This document shows positions 52,281-62,293 of a stretch of 64,000 nt of DNA, in pieces. The notes beneath the pieces are model-generated. The model did not search any database, was not told the origin of the DNA, and was given only the letters and a program-made list of their open reading frames with translations. The stretch covers positions 25,402,172 to 25,466,171 of the forward strand of contig OX328103.1 in assembly GCA_946811185.2 (NCBI GenBank). Direction: 5' to 3'. Both the position numbers and the translations under genes were made by a program. This stretch comes from Hippopus hippopus (taxonomy: Eukaryota > Mollusca > Bivalvia > Cardiida > Cardiidae). Position 1 is the stretch's first letter. Each line of letters starts with the position of its first letter.

Positions 52281-52492
52281 TTGATTTCTATTTCCTTTGC
52301 GCTTGCCGAAAACTTGCACATGAAAGAAGGCTCATGTACAGTATTATTTCTTCAATAATTGTAAAAAAAAATATTTGCATAAATTATGCTATTGAAATTC
52401 CCAAATGAAGCACAAAAACTAGTGCTACAGCTGGCACAAATGTTTGCTTCAGTGCAAACAACATCTGCTATGTTTTGAAATAGAACGAATAT

Positions 52493-52714
52493 TTAACCCT
52501 TTACCAAACGTGTTTTCAAGACCCTATGAAAGAAGGCTTTTGAAAACATTGTGGGAAAAGGAGAAAATGCTGGTAACCAGCATTTTCTCCTTTTCCCACA
52601 ATGTTTTCTGACCTATCAGAGAGCTTAAGCTCATTTGTACCAATGCTGAATTTGTCATCTGCAGATGTATTGAATTTGAACGAGTCTAAAATTTGTTGTT
52701 TGGGAAAGGGTTAA
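52493..52714 (+). mobile_element. TTAA-hairpin copy, forward
   Basis: TTAACCCTTTACCAAACGTG to GGGAAAGGGTTAA. Perfect 67-bp palindrome; short left arm. Confidence 0.84.
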
Positions 52715-52805
52715 ATGGTACAATTTCATTTAGTCACAATAGTCAAAATCACAAATTACAATTTCTACAGTATCTGTCAAAATCTGTATTTGTCCCCATC
52801 AAACA

Positions 52806-53070
52806 CATTCAACTTTGTAGCTCAGTCTGCTTAAAACCACAGGGTTGCCAGTTTGATTATCCAGCCCTGCCAGTTTCTATCCAAGGAATAATGAGAATCA
52901 TTTGGACAGGATTCATTCCTCCCTCACCACTGATAACTCTTTTGACTATGGCAAGATTGGAAAGTAGCCATTGCCTTTGAGAAAATATTGTGCAAATTAG
53001 TGGTCAAAGAAACTTCAGGAATGCATAGACTGGTACACTGCCCGCTGCAATGTAACTGAAATAATGTTGT
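52806..53070 (+). mobile_element. tRNA-derived SINE, plus strand, worn head
   Basis: TTTGTAGCTCAGTCTGCTTA (A box), CCAGTTTGATTATCC (worn B box), then GTTTCTATCCAAGGAATAAT ... ATTGTGCAAATTAGTGGTCA. Confidence 0.68.
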
Positions 53071-53340
53071 AGGTGACATGAAACACAATACAAATACAAA
53101 TTCTCACACAAATATATTGACAGCTTGCTAAAATCTAAAAATACAACTTTAAGGAGCAGAATGGCAGCAATTCATAGAAGGTATAAATTAGATCAAGATC
53201 AGATGTTACAGAAGTACCAGTCTAACCTTTCATACTTTCAGTTTGGGATTTTTTAAAAAAAATTCTCAATCTGGCCAGAATAGCTTTATTGTAGCTTTAT
53301 TGTAGTTGTGAACTTGTCTAATACAATTTCAGATTTTTTT

Positions 53341-53517
53341 TTAAACCTTTTATTGAATTTTAAAATGCTAGACTTGTCCAAAAGTGGACAACATCACAAA
53401 GGTGACTCAGAATTTGAAAATTGTTTTCAGAAGAGTAAAAAACATTGTGGAAAAGGGAGAAAACGCCGGTAACCAGTATTTTCTCCCTTTTTCAGAACGT
53501 TTTCAAAAGTCTTTTTC
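53341..53517 (-). mobile_element. TTAA-hairpin copy, reverse, truncated right
   Basis: TTAAACCTTTTATTGAATTT; centre GGTAACCAG; ends AAAAGTCTTTTTC where the next copy starts. Confidence 0.65.
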
Positions 53518-53735
53518 AACTCTTTACCAAATAAAAACATTCTACACTTATCCAAATATAAAATACATATCATTATGTGTCCAAAATTATTGGATTTGCT
53601 TTTGACAGGATAAAAACATTGTGGAGGAAAAGGAGAGAATGCTGGTTACCAGCATTTTCTCCTTTTCCCTACAATGTTTTCAAAAGCATTCTTTACAATG
53701 GTCGTTAAAACTCAAGATTGTTTGGTGAAGGGTTA
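53517..53735 (-). mobile_element. TTAA-hairpin copy, reverse
   Basis: TCAACTCTTTACCAAATAAA to TTGGTGAAGGGTTAA. Confidence 0.75.
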
Positions 53736-53867
53736 AAGGTCATTAAAACTCATCACTTGTGAATGGCGAGACAATTTGTCAAATATTGACTCATATCCTC
53801 ATGAAGAGAATATCTTAAATATAATTGGGTTGGCTGCAAAAAAATAACCTCTTTAGAAGGTAATGTG

Positions 53868-54302
53868 TTAACCCTTTACCAAACAATCCCATGTCTAACA
53901 ACCCTAAGTAAGACAGCATTTGAAAAAGTGTGGCAAAAGTAGTTTTTGATTGATTGAACTGTGTTTAACTTTGCTTTCAACATCATTTCAGTCATCTTGC
54001 AGTGACAGTTCTCATATTCATGTATGTCCTTGGTTTCACCAGTACAAGGCTGGGGCTCTGAAGTGTCATGCCCCAGGACACCCTTAGGAAAAACTCAGTG
54101 CGTCCAGTGAGGCACAAACCAGGGGCCTCCAGGTTACGAGTCCTACACAATAATACTGAACCACACAGGACCCCAGGAAAAGCAATAAATGCAGGTAACC
54201 GGTATGTTCTCCTTTTCCCACAAAGATTTCTATCCTTTCAAAATTTGCAAATGCAATCCAATTTTAACAATTCTAAATTTTCGTTGTATAGTAAAGAAAA
54301 AG
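53868..54302 (+). mobile_element. TTAA-hairpin copy, forward, interrupted by a SINE
   Basis: TTAACCCTTTACCAAACAAT to GTGTGGCAAAAG, then a SINE, then AAAAGCAATAAATGCAGGTA ACCGG and a worn right arm ending TATAGTAAAGAAAAAG. Confidence 0.7.
53942..54173 (-). mobile_element. tRNA-derived SINE, minus strand, nested
   Basis: GTGTTTAACTTTGCTTTCAA ... CTCTGAAGTGTCATGCCCCA ... GAGGCACAAACCAGGGGCCT. Confidence 0.7.
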
Positions 54303-54519
54303 TAGAAGCCTGGTAGAAATCTACAGTCTACACTCAAGTTTTTAAAATCTAGCAAACAGAAAAAGGTTGTTAGAGGTCAATTCATGTGAGCTATCATTAA
54401 GTAAATTTGAAGCTTATACTACATGGCTCTTTATCTATCATCAAAGGTTGAAGATGCTTCATTAAGACATCAATTTCAGGTGAACTTCACCCTTTACCAA
54501 ATAAACCTCTATTTGTACG

Positions 54520-54665
54520 ATGTTTAATACAAATTTCAACATTATTTCAATTATATTTCCCTATCAAATTTTCTTTGTATTTAATTACTTTGCACAATGT
54601 TCTTTCAAAGCTACTGATAGCTTTTTCACATACTAATCAAGAAACAATGTACAGCACCATGAGTG
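54520..54665 (-). mobile_element. SINE fragment, minus strand
   Basis: GTTTAATACAAATTTCAACA, TTATTTCAATTATATTTCCC, CACAATGTTCTTTCAAAGCT; head absent. Confidence 0.55.
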
Positions 54666-54696
54666 TTTACAACTCTGAGGAAGGCTTTTGAATAGA

Positions 54697-54925
54697 TTAA
54701 CCCATTACCACACAATCCCTACTTTTGACGACCCTGAGAAAGAAGCCTTTAGAAAACATTGTGGGAAAAGGAGAAAATGCTGGTAACCAGCATTTTCTCC
54801 TTTTCCCACAATGTTTTCTACCCTTCACAAAACAAATTTAAAATTTTTAGTCACTTTTATTTTGTCGTCCGCAAATGCTTTCCATTTGGATAAACCTAAA
54901 ATTTTGTCGTTTGGTAATGAGTTAA
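54697..54925 (+). mobile_element. TTAA-hairpin element, reference-quality copy
   Basis: The clearest full copy, 229 bp. TTAA, left end CCCATTACCACACAAT, left arm to 54751, palindrome 54752-54818 (33-bp arms pairing base for base around a single central A), right arm with TTATTTTGTCGTCCGCAAAT and TCCATTTGGATAAACC, right end TTTGGTAATGAG, TTAA. The ends match each other only over ~11-14 bp. No coding capacity. TTAA flanks and a CCC start on one side fit a piggyBac-type MITE, but the other end reads CTC, so the superfamily is inferred. Confidence 0.85.
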
Positions 54926-55094
54926 GAGAAAAGGAGAAAAAGCTGGAAACTAGCATTCCCTCCTTTTCCCACAATGTTCTTTACCACATCAAAGAAAAGT
55001 CCACTGATTTTCACCACATTTAAGTGTTAATTAGACTTTAGCAAATGCTTCAAATTGGACAATTCTAGAATTTTGCCATTTGCTAAAGAGTCAA
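54922..55094 (+). mobile_element. TTAA-hairpin copy, forward, left arm deleted
   Basis: TTAAGAGAAAAGGAGAAAAA, centre GCTGGAAACTAGC, right arm to TTTGCTAAAGAGTCAA; abuts the previous copy at TTAA. Confidence 0.7.
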
Positions 55095-55273
55095 CAGTGT
55101 AGATCAAAATCAGACTGAACACAACATGCAGTCTAATCTTGAAACCACACTGTCCACTTCTTTGTCATTTAATCATGCTTACAAAGACAACCTTGAAATT
55201 GCTGTACATCTGCATCTTTATTCCAGACTGAGCACATCAGTTTCGTTTATCTAGCACTGCAAGGATTAAAATA

Positions 55274-55510
55274 CTAACCCTTTCCCACATGACAAGATTT
55301 TGGTCTAGTCTTAATTCAAAGGCTGAAGCATTTGCAGACAAGAATTTTAAACATAAGTAGGAATTTGATATTTTTCTATGGAAGAGTTGAAAACATTGTG
55401 GTAAAAGGAGAAAATGCTGGTTACAGCATTTTCTCATTTTCCCACAATGTTTTCAAAAGGTCTACTTTCTCAGGGTCATGAAAACACAGGACTGTTCAGT
55501 AAAGGGTTAA
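55274..55510 (-). mobile_element. TTAA-hairpin copy, reverse
   Basis: CTAACCCTTTCCCACATGAC to TTCAGTAAAGGGTTAA. The centre lacks bases (GGTTACAGC). Confidence 0.78.
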
Positions 55511-55955
55511 ACTTACAGTACAAAGCATATTTCTGTAAACTTACATAGTTTGAATTCCTTTAAATTCCGTTTCAATTGATTACATGAATACTAAACAAGA
55601 TGCATCACCAAAGTAAAAACTAAATCCAGGCTCTATCAAAAAAATCTTTAACACTTTGATAATTACAAATAGCTAAATGACATAACTACATTTACTCATC
55701 AACAAGTGTATGGTTCATAATTACATGTACTCCAACAGCCTTCCCCTTGAATCCTAAACCACAAAATTGTACAGCCTCCCACTCAAATACTGAACCACTG
55801 AATTGTGCGATACTGTTACAAGCTATATCACAGTACGTACATACACAGCTTCTAGTTAAATGATACTTGATTTAGCTTCCCTTCAACCAAATTATTGATT
55901 ACCTAACTTTATCTAGCTGCAGAAAACTTTAAAAAAAAGTATCCTTGAAAAGAAG
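55511..55955. other. Intergenic AT-rich stretch
   Basis: No gene and no clear repeat; 55740-55830 has a weak SINE-like TACTGAACCACTGAAT tail. Confidence 0.3.
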
Positions 55956-55959
55956 GTTC

Positions 55960-56055
55960 AATATCTGAACACTTGTCAAAACAATTTGGCAAAAGGAGAA
56001 GTTGCTCATGAGCAATTTCTCCTTTAGCCATAATGATTTTTTGACAATTTCTGTA
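55960..56055. repeat. Variant hairpin with TTGCTCATGAGCAA centre
   Basis: CAAAACAATTTGGCAAAAGG AGAAGTTGCTC is mirrored by GAGCAATTTCTCCTTTAGCC ATAATGATTTTTTG. Related to but distinct from the main palindrome. Confidence 0.65.
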
Positions 56056-56087
56056 AGGCCAAGTAAGTCACCTGTTTGTTTGTTCGC

Positions 56088-56335
56088 TTATTTGTATGGT
56101 GTTTAACGCTGTTTACAATATCTAATACAGGTATATGGAGGAAGCCAATGTGCTTATCCATGCTTTCCATAGGTTTCTTTTGCCAGTACCTTGCACAACA
56201 TTCTTTCCATGCCACAGGCTGCTTTCTCGCATAAACACTTTCATATCAATGTTCAGTAGTGAGAATGGAATAAATTTTGGCCAACCTGGGAATCAAACCA
56301 GAAACCCATGGTTTTCAAGCCTCAGAATATGTCAA
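56088..56335 (-). mobile_element. tRNA-derived SINE, minus strand
   Basis: TATGGTGTTTAACGCTGTTT ... CTTGCACAACATTCTTTCCA ... GGAATCAAACCAGAAACCCA TGG. Confidence 0.7.
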
Positions 56336-56347
56336 AAAGAAACAAGG

Positions 56348-56430
56348 CAAAATATATGAAAACATTTACAATAGGAAAAATTGCTCATTGTGAGCAATTT
56401 CTACTTTTGTAACAATGTTTTCAAAGCTGT
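56348..56430. repeat. Variant hairpin with TTGCTCATTGTGAGCAA centre
   Basis: TATGAAAACATTTACAATAG GAAAAATTGCTC mirrored by GAGCAATTTCTACTTTTGTA ACAATGTTTTCA. Confidence 0.62.
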
Positions 56431-56474
56431 TCAAAAGCATTCTGCTGTTAGACCATGAAAGTCACCTTTTTTTG

Positions 56475-56703
56475 TTAACTCTTTACCAAACGACAAAATT
56501 TTGGACTAGTCCAAATTGAAAGCACTCACAGACGACAAAATAAATGTGAGTCAAAATTTGAAATTTGATTTGGGAAGGGTAGAAAACATTGTGGGAAATG
56601 GAGAAAATGCTGGTTACCAGCATTTTCTCCTTTTCCTACAATGTTTTCAAAAGCTTTCTTTCTCAGGGTCATTAAAAGTCGGGATTGTGTGGTAAAGGGT
56701 TAA
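56475..56703 (-). mobile_element. TTAA-hairpin copy, reverse, intact
   Basis: TTAACTCTTTACCAAACGAC to GTGGTAAAGGGTTAA, the best reverse copy. A right-half fragment (56700-56800) begins at its final TTAA. Confidence 0.86.
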
Positions 56704-56879
56704 CTCTTTACTCAATGTTTTCTTCCCTACGATAGACAGATTATTATGAGTTACATCTAATTTGTCGTCTGAAAATGTTTTCAGTTTGGACAAGTATTGC
56801 TCTTACAAAAGTTTTTCTGTTCAAGGCTTTTCAATACTACGGTTAGAAGAACCCAAGAGAAAAAGGATTGATGAGATAG

Positions 56880-57150
56880 GTGCCAGGTGGCTCAGTTGAT
56901 AACATACAGGGCTTGAAATTTTAAATCCCGGCTCAGCCCTTTTTCAAGGATCGATGATGGTCATTTCAGGAAGATCAATTTCAGTCCTCTCTCACTGCTG
57001 AGCATTGCTACAACAGTGTTTATGTTGGAAGGCAGAGGATGGTTTGGAAAGACAGTTGTTCACAGTACCTGAAATTTAAATTCCTGGAACACAATCATGA
57101 AAAGGTGCACTGGCCAGTGCAGTAGGGCTAAAATAATGCTGAAAAAACTA
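56880..57150 (+). mobile_element. tRNA-derived SINE, plus strand
   Basis: GTGCCAGGTGGCTCAGTTGA (A box) and TTTTAAATCCCGG (worn B box), then TTTCAAGGATCGATGATGGT ... ACTGGCCAGTGCAGTAGGGC, ending in a CAAA tail (ACCAAACAAACAAACAAACC). Confidence 0.75.
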
Positions 57151-57196
57151 TAAATACCAAACAAACAAACAAACCGAGGTAATAAGTAAAGGAGTC

Positions 57197-57424
57197 TTAA
57201 CCCTTTACCGCAAAATGCCAACTTTTAACGACCCTGGAAGGGAAGCCCTTGGAAAACATTGTGGAAAAAGGAGAAAATGCTGGTAACCAGCACTTTCTCC
57301 TCTTCCCATAATGTTTTCTATCCTATCAAGGGAAAATTGCACCATTTAAGCCACACTGAAATTGTCGTCTGTAAATGCTTTCAATTTGGACAAGGCTAAA
57401 ATTTTGTCATCTGGTAAAGGGTTA
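57197..57424 (+). mobile_element. TTAA-hairpin copy, forward
   Basis: TTAACCCTTTACCGCAAAAT to CTGGTAAAGGGTTA. Confidence 0.82.
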
Positions 57425-57489
57425 CAGAGATTTGACTAGTGAAACTATCTTGTCCCTTTAGTCTAGACTACATATTGAGGTATGTCATA

Positions 57490-57585
57490 TTAACCCTTTA
57501 CCAAACAATCTTGAGTTATAAAAACTCACAGCAGGTTTTTTTAAACAAAATGATGGAAAAGGAGAAATTGCTGACCAGTACAATT
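57490..57585 (+). mobile_element. TTAA-hairpin left half, forward
   Basis: TTAACCCTTTACCAAACAAT to GGAAAAGGAGAAATTGCTGA. Confidence 0.6.
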
Positions 57586-57679
57586 CTGTTGTTACTACCC
57601 ACAACTTGTGGTTTTAGTGAACAAGTAATGACTTTAGAATATGATCACCCACAACCATTAGAACTTCTTTTCTCTCTAG

Positions 57680-57888
57680 AGCTACCAAATGACAGATCTA
57701 AATTCAAAGTATTTGCAGCCAACAGTTTAATGATTTATGCAGGCACCAAGAATGTCTTTGAAAGCACATAAAACCCAGTGGGAAAAGGAGAAAATGCTGA
57801 TTACCAGCATTTTCTCCTTTCCCACAATGTTTTCAAGCGTCTTCTTTCCCGAGTTGATAAAAGCATGTGAATGTTTAGTAAAATGTTG
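57680..57888 (-). mobile_element. TTAA-hairpin copy, reverse
   Basis: GAGCTACCAAATGACAGATC to TAGTAAAATGTTGA. Stem good; centre GATTACC. Confidence 0.7.
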
Positions 57889-58074
57889 ACCCATATACTA
57901 CTAAATAAATTGTATTATAAAAATTATGAGAAAATTATTTTAGGATTTCATTGTTCTTATCATAGAAAAATCTCACCATATTTGACACAGTAGATTTCAG
58001 ATCATACTGTACAGAAAGTGCAGTGTGATCTTGATCCACTCTAACAAAAACGCATTCATTCATGTTTAGCAACT

Positions 58075-58160
58075 TCACCCTTTACCAAACAATGTTTTTT
58101 GAAAAAATACTTTTGAATGGAAAAACTGTGGGAAGGGGGAAAATGCTGCTGTTAATCTCT
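58075..58160 (+). mobile_element. TTAA-hairpin left fragment, forward
   Basis: TTCACCCTTTACCAAACAAT, then GTGGGAAGGGGGAAAATGCT GCTG. Confidence 0.55.
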
Positions 58161-58293
58161 TTTCACTAAGACCTGGCATTGAAAAAAAACTACCTCTACT
58201 GACGATTGTGGCCACAGGATAATTTTTTGTTGCAGTCCACTGAGGAAAGAAACCACATTTATCCATTACCAAGTAATCCTGTGTTTTAACCCT

Positions 58294-58521
58294 TTAACTC
58301 TTTACCGTACAATCCCGACTTTTAACGACCCTGAGAAAGAAAGCTTTTGAAAACATTGTGGGAAAGAAGAAAATGCTGGTAACCAGCATTTTCTTCTTTT
58401 CCCACAATGTTTTCTACCCTTCTCAAAACAAGTTTCAATTTTCAGATCACATTTATTTTGCCATCTGCAAATGCTTTCAATTTGGACTAGTCTAAAATTT
58501 TGTCGTTTGGTAAAGAGTTAA
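58294..58521 (+). mobile_element. TTAA-hairpin copy, forward, intact
   Basis: TTAACTCTTTACCGTACAAT to TTTGGTAAAGAGTTAA. The palindrome lacks two stem bases on the left (GGGAAAGAAGAAAATG). Confidence 0.85.
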
Positions 58522-58524
58522 GCT

Positions 58525-58745
58525 ATGCTTACACAGAGCTTGCGATTGTGATGCGACCGCTCTGCGACTGATTTAGCAGCGATTGGGTCTGCAACTGATG
58601 AGATGGCAGCAACTAATCTTAGCCCATATATGGAATACAGACATGATCGCCGAGCAGTCAGCGGTAAGGTTTGCAACTAGTCAGCGATTGTGCGGCAATT
58701 AGTCGGCAATTATTCGCCGCATATTTGGCGATCGTTCTGCGGAAG
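58525..58745. other. GC-richer stretch with repeated GCGATT/GCAACT motifs
   Basis: CAGCGATTGGGTCTGCAACT, GTTTGCAACTAGTCAGCGAT, TGCGGCAATTAGTCGGCAAT. Base composition differs from the surroundings. It replaces the left half of the copy that follows. Confidence 0.4.
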
Positions 58746-58750
58746 GTGCT

Positions 58751-58885
58751 TTGAACCAGCATTCACTCCTTTTCCGATAATTTTTTTCTGCCCTTCCAAA
58801 AATAAATTCTTAGATTTCAGAATTGTCATCTGCAATTGTTTTCAATTTGGAAAGGTCTTAAATTTTGTCAGTTGATAAAAGATAA
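58751..58885 (+). mobile_element. TTAA-hairpin right half, forward
   Basis: GAACCAGCATTCACTCCTTT to CAGTTGATAAAAGATAA. Confidence 0.62.
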
Positions 58886-59258
58886 TGTCCATTTTGGTAT
58901 GAACAATTGGAGACATTTGCTACTACCAAATAAGTTCTGAGGCGATAGAAGCAGCATTGTGGTACCAAGGAACTGTGGTAATTTTTCATGGCATGCATTT
59001 GCTTCCATAATCTTTCAGTCGTTGCCCCTATGATATCATCATACGATAAAAAGAAAAAATCCAACCAAGACCGATACCCGAAAAATCAAACAAAATCTCT
59101 CACAGGAATTTCTATATAGATAAACAAACTGATATCTAAATAATTTTTTTAAAATGAACCTACCCACAGTAGCTTATTTATTGTCCAGACGGGCTCTTAT
59201 TTGTCAACAAAGGGGAGCTGCGCTTGATTAAACCTAAAACCGTAAAATATGATAATTT
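58886..59258. other. Unique intergenic stretch
   Basis: A minus-strand frame (TTERLWKQMHAMKNYHSSLV, 58858-59064) runs into the neighbouring mobile element and lacks splice support. No gene called. Confidence 0.3.
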
Positions 59259-59259
59259 G

Positions 59260-59270
59260 TTCTCTCTCTC

Positions 59271-59316
<46 letters not shown>

Positions 59317-59352
59317 TTCTTTCTTTCTTTGTTTCTCTTTCTTCCCCCCCCC
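59260..59352. repeat. (TC)n microsatellite with TTTC and poly-C tail
   Basis: About 50 bp of TC repeats interrupted by TATT, then TTTCTTTCTTTC and a C run. Confidence 0.9.
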
Positions 59353-59738
59353 TTGCCTACAAAAAGATAATACTTTATATATAATGTTTACAGTAAAGTA
59401 ACAACTATTTGAAAACACGATGATAGGCCTACTATGAACATAATTCATAAGACGTTTTGTTTGCTAAACAAATAGCTCTGTCTTATCTATGCTCGAAAAT
59501 ATTTATTAGGGACAGAATATTTAAAACTGTCATCTCCTGAAACCTAACGCAAATTCATCAGACTAGTACTGTCGTATAAGGTATAGAATAATGATGTCAG
59601 TTTCATTTGTCTCTGGTGCAATACCAGTTGTCCAGATTCTACCTATAGAAGTCATAGTACTCGGATAAACAATGATTCGGATGAGTTTTTAAGGAATTTC
59701 TGAAAGTCATGATTTCTCACCTCTCAGATGATAGGGAA

Positions 59739-59978
59739 TCCCTTTAAAAGACGATAACATTTTAGACTCGTCCATATTGACAGCATTTGGAGATGACAAA
59801 TTAAATTTAGCTCAAACAATGGAACATGTTTTAGAAAAGGCAGAAACATTTTAGGAAAGCGACTTGGAGAAATCAAAATGCTGGTTACCATAATTTACTC
59901 CTTTACTCTAAACATTTTCAGAAGCCTTCTATCTATTTTCTATTGTTAAGACTTTGGATTATGTGGTAAAGGAATAAA
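59739..59978 (-). mobile_element. TTAA-hairpin copy, reverse, worn
   Basis: CCCTTTAAAAGACGATAACA to GTGGTAAAGGAATAA. Centre GGTTACCATAAT. Confidence 0.65.
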
Positions 59979-60074
59979 CCTGTCTAATAGTAGGCTCACC
60001 CCATCTTTAAGACTAGGTATTGTGTGGTATAGGAATAAACCTTTCTAATAGCAGACCCACTCCATCTTTTTGTT

Positions 60075-60303
60075 TTAACCCTTTACCAGACAACAAAATT
60101 TTAGCCTTGTCCAAATTGAGAGCATTTGCAGACAACAATTTCAATATGGCCAAAATGGTGCAACTTTTCTTTGATACTAGGGTAGAAAACATGGGAAAAG
60201 GAGAAAATGCTGGTTACCAGCATTTTCTCCTTTTCCCGCAATGTTTTCAAAAGGCTTCTTTCCCAGGGGTGTTAAAAGGTGGCATTGTGCGGTAAAGGGT
60301 TAA
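60075..60303 (-). mobile_element. TTAA-hairpin copy, reverse
   Basis: TTAACCCTTTACCAGACAAC to GCGGTAAAGGGTTAA. Palindrome with a short gap on the left. Confidence 0.83.
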
Positions 60304-60417
60304 TTATGTAAAGACAAGTTTCCAATTTGATATTCAAATTTTTCCTACCCAAGGTTATTACATATAGAATTGATATAGATATCTTACAGGTTTAATGAAA
60401 GGACTTGGGTGAATTCT

Positions 60418-60659
60418 CTACTAGACATCATAATTTTATACTTGTCTAAATTGAAATCATTTGTAGAAGTTTGGTGAAAGGACTTGTATTAAGAAATGAA
60501 ATGTGGCTCTTATGATGGAACTTTCCTTTGAAAGATTACAAAACACTATTGGAAAAGGAGAAAATCTTGGTAACTACTGTTTTCTCCTTTTCCCACATTG
60601 GTTTCAAAAGACCTCTTTTTCAGGGTTGCAAAGCCCGAGATTGTGTGTTAAAGGGTTAA
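60418..60659 (-). mobile_element. TTAA-hairpin copy, reverse, with an inserted duplicate
   Basis: CTACTAGACATCATAATTTT to GTGTTAAAGGGTTAA. Inside the left arm GTGAAAGGACTTG repeats AATGAAAGGACTTG from just upstream (60396). Confidence 0.68.
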
Positions 60660-61098
60660 GTAAATTTTGTGAATTGATTGAGGTCTTGGTAGAAAGACAA
60701 TTTATTATGATGATATCCAGTGATGCTTTTCACACTTGATAGTATTTTTCGATATTCCCACCCCCAAAAAAGCTTTCTAACATCAGGTTTCAACTTTCCA
60801 GATAAACCCAGTACAGGTGACAGACCAAGCGTGCCATCGCCCTAAAACATAACATTGCCTTTGTGAACCACTTTTAGACTAAGTGTACAGCAAATAAAGA
60901 ATATATGTATGTGGTATTATACTCTAGACTAAATTTCATTTTTAAAGGGTATTAATGAGGTGTTCAGGGTTTTTTCCCGGACTTCCTGGTGTGGGGGTCA
61001 GTTGACCCCCAACAAATGAATAAAGAAAGACACATATGGAAAATTTGGGGCCCAAATTCAAAGAAACAATGGGTCAGGGAAAACCCTGGGTGTTTGAC

Positions 61099-61245
61099 TC
61101 TACAACAGAAGAAAATGTTAGACTTATCCAAATTAAAAGCATTTGCAGACAACAAATTTAGTGTTTGAAATGGTAGAGAACATTGTTAGAAAAGATGAAA
61201 ATGCTCTTTTTTGCTTTTCCCAGCGTTTTCAGAACCCTTTTTTCC
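61099..61245 (-). mobile_element. TTAA-hairpin fragment, reverse
   Basis: GACTCTACAACAGAAGAAAA, GCATTTGCAGACAACAAATT, then a collapsed stem (AAATGCTCTTTTTTGC). Confidence 0.6.
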
Positions 61246-61499
61246 GCTATTGTTCTCATTTTCACCTGTTGCTCATGTAAATGTATATATATGCTTAAAC
61301 AAATAAACATTGAAATCTCTTTTATTTATCAACATAATATGTTCAATGCCACATCTTGTAATGTGGTACCCTAAGCCCTGGTACACTAAGGCAGTAGCAT
61401 GTGTAGAATTTTGCTTTTGAACAATCTAAATTTTATCATTTTATTGTTGTATTCATGCAGAACTGACCTCAAACTGAAGTGGATAAAAGGATAACAAAA

Positions 61500-62066
61500 A
61501 TGGTGCAGCAGATCAGCACAGTTATATCAGACCTTGCACTTGCCTGTTCTGTGGTCTATGTAGTGCTCAACCTGGAGTATCGCTTATATCCATACTTTGT
61601 TGTTGGACTCACCATCCTGGGTATAGCAGCATCTGTTGGAGTAGTAAGGTTTGGTATGAAACATGCAGAGAGGACACCAGTTTTCAAAACACATAAATTC
61701 TTTTCCTGGTTATCAGCAGCAGGTGGGATGGCCTTGATAGCTTATCAGTTCTGTCTAAAATATAACTCTGCAAACCTTGGTGGTGCCATCCTTATTTTCT
61801 CTGCTGCAGCTACATTTACTTGGCCCTTACAAAGTGCTGACAATAAACAGCTGTACAGTCAGGCCTGCAGCGGACTATCATTGCTCTCCTTAACCTTTTT
61901 GTCCCTGTATGCTGGAAACTGGAATGGAGTTGCCGCAGGAGTGATCTACATGGGTGGGGGCATGATATTTGGATCAGACGGTGTTATTTTATCATTCCAA
62001 AAAGTTGACTGGTTACATTATGTATTAGTGATAGGAAACTTGTTCTTCCTGAGAGCATTGTCATGA
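61500..62066 (+). CDS. Multi-pass membrane protein of unrecognised family (188 aa)
   Basis: An open frame with coding character but no family I recognise. The ATG at 61500 (ACAAAAATGG) is preferred; the frame is open a little further upstream but without another ATG. A plausible 3' splice site (TTCATGCAG) ends at 61460, so upstream 5' UTR exons are likely. The protein reads as about seven hydrophobic helices near residues 8-27, 31-52, 66-84, 90-107, 113-132, 134-150 and 164-182, separated by short loops such as KHAERTPVFKTHKF and SADNKQLYSQ, with small-residue motifs GGMALIAYQF, GGAILIFSAAA and YMGGGMIFGSDG. No signal-peptide cleavage site or catalytic motif stands out. It ends in LFFLRALS. 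Unlike all other long frames in the window it contains no repeat sequence. It lies about 25 kb from Piezo and on the opposite strand. Confidence 0.85.
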   Translation: MVQQISTVISDLALACSVVYVVLNLEYRLYPYFVVGLTILGIAASVGVVRFGMKHAERTPVFKTHKFFSWLSAAGGMALIAYQFCLKYNSANLGGAILIFSAAATFTWPLQSADNKQLYSQACSGLSLLSLTFLSLYAGNWNGVAAGVIYMGGGMIFGSDGVILSFQKVDWLHYVLVIGNLFFLRALS

Positions 62067-62287
62067 ACTACGTTCAATATGCTTGTTGGCATGTTCTTGA
62101 TAAACCAAACCATTTTCAGGGTATGCTTGAAGATAGAATGTATTGAAAATGCTTCTATCACTAAGTTACATCATGAACAATTAAATCTATTATTCATTCT
62201 ATTATATCATTGACATTTGAATATAATATACTCTGTGACTTTTATTATTTCTCAGTTTCAAATAGTTTTCCCTGTGTCTGTAATCAA

Positions 62288-62293
62288 AATAAA
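62288..62293 (+). terminator. Polyadenylation signal AATAAA
   Basis: AATAAA lies 222 bp after the stop codon of the membrane-protein gene, in unique AT-rich sequence. It is the first canonical hexamer downstream and a likely 3' end for that transcript. Confidence 0.55.

Noticed and set aside
58858..59064. Minus-strand frame TTERLWKQMHAMKNYHSSLV as a gene.
   Set aside because: Its end lies in a TTAA-hairpin fragment and splice signals are lacking.
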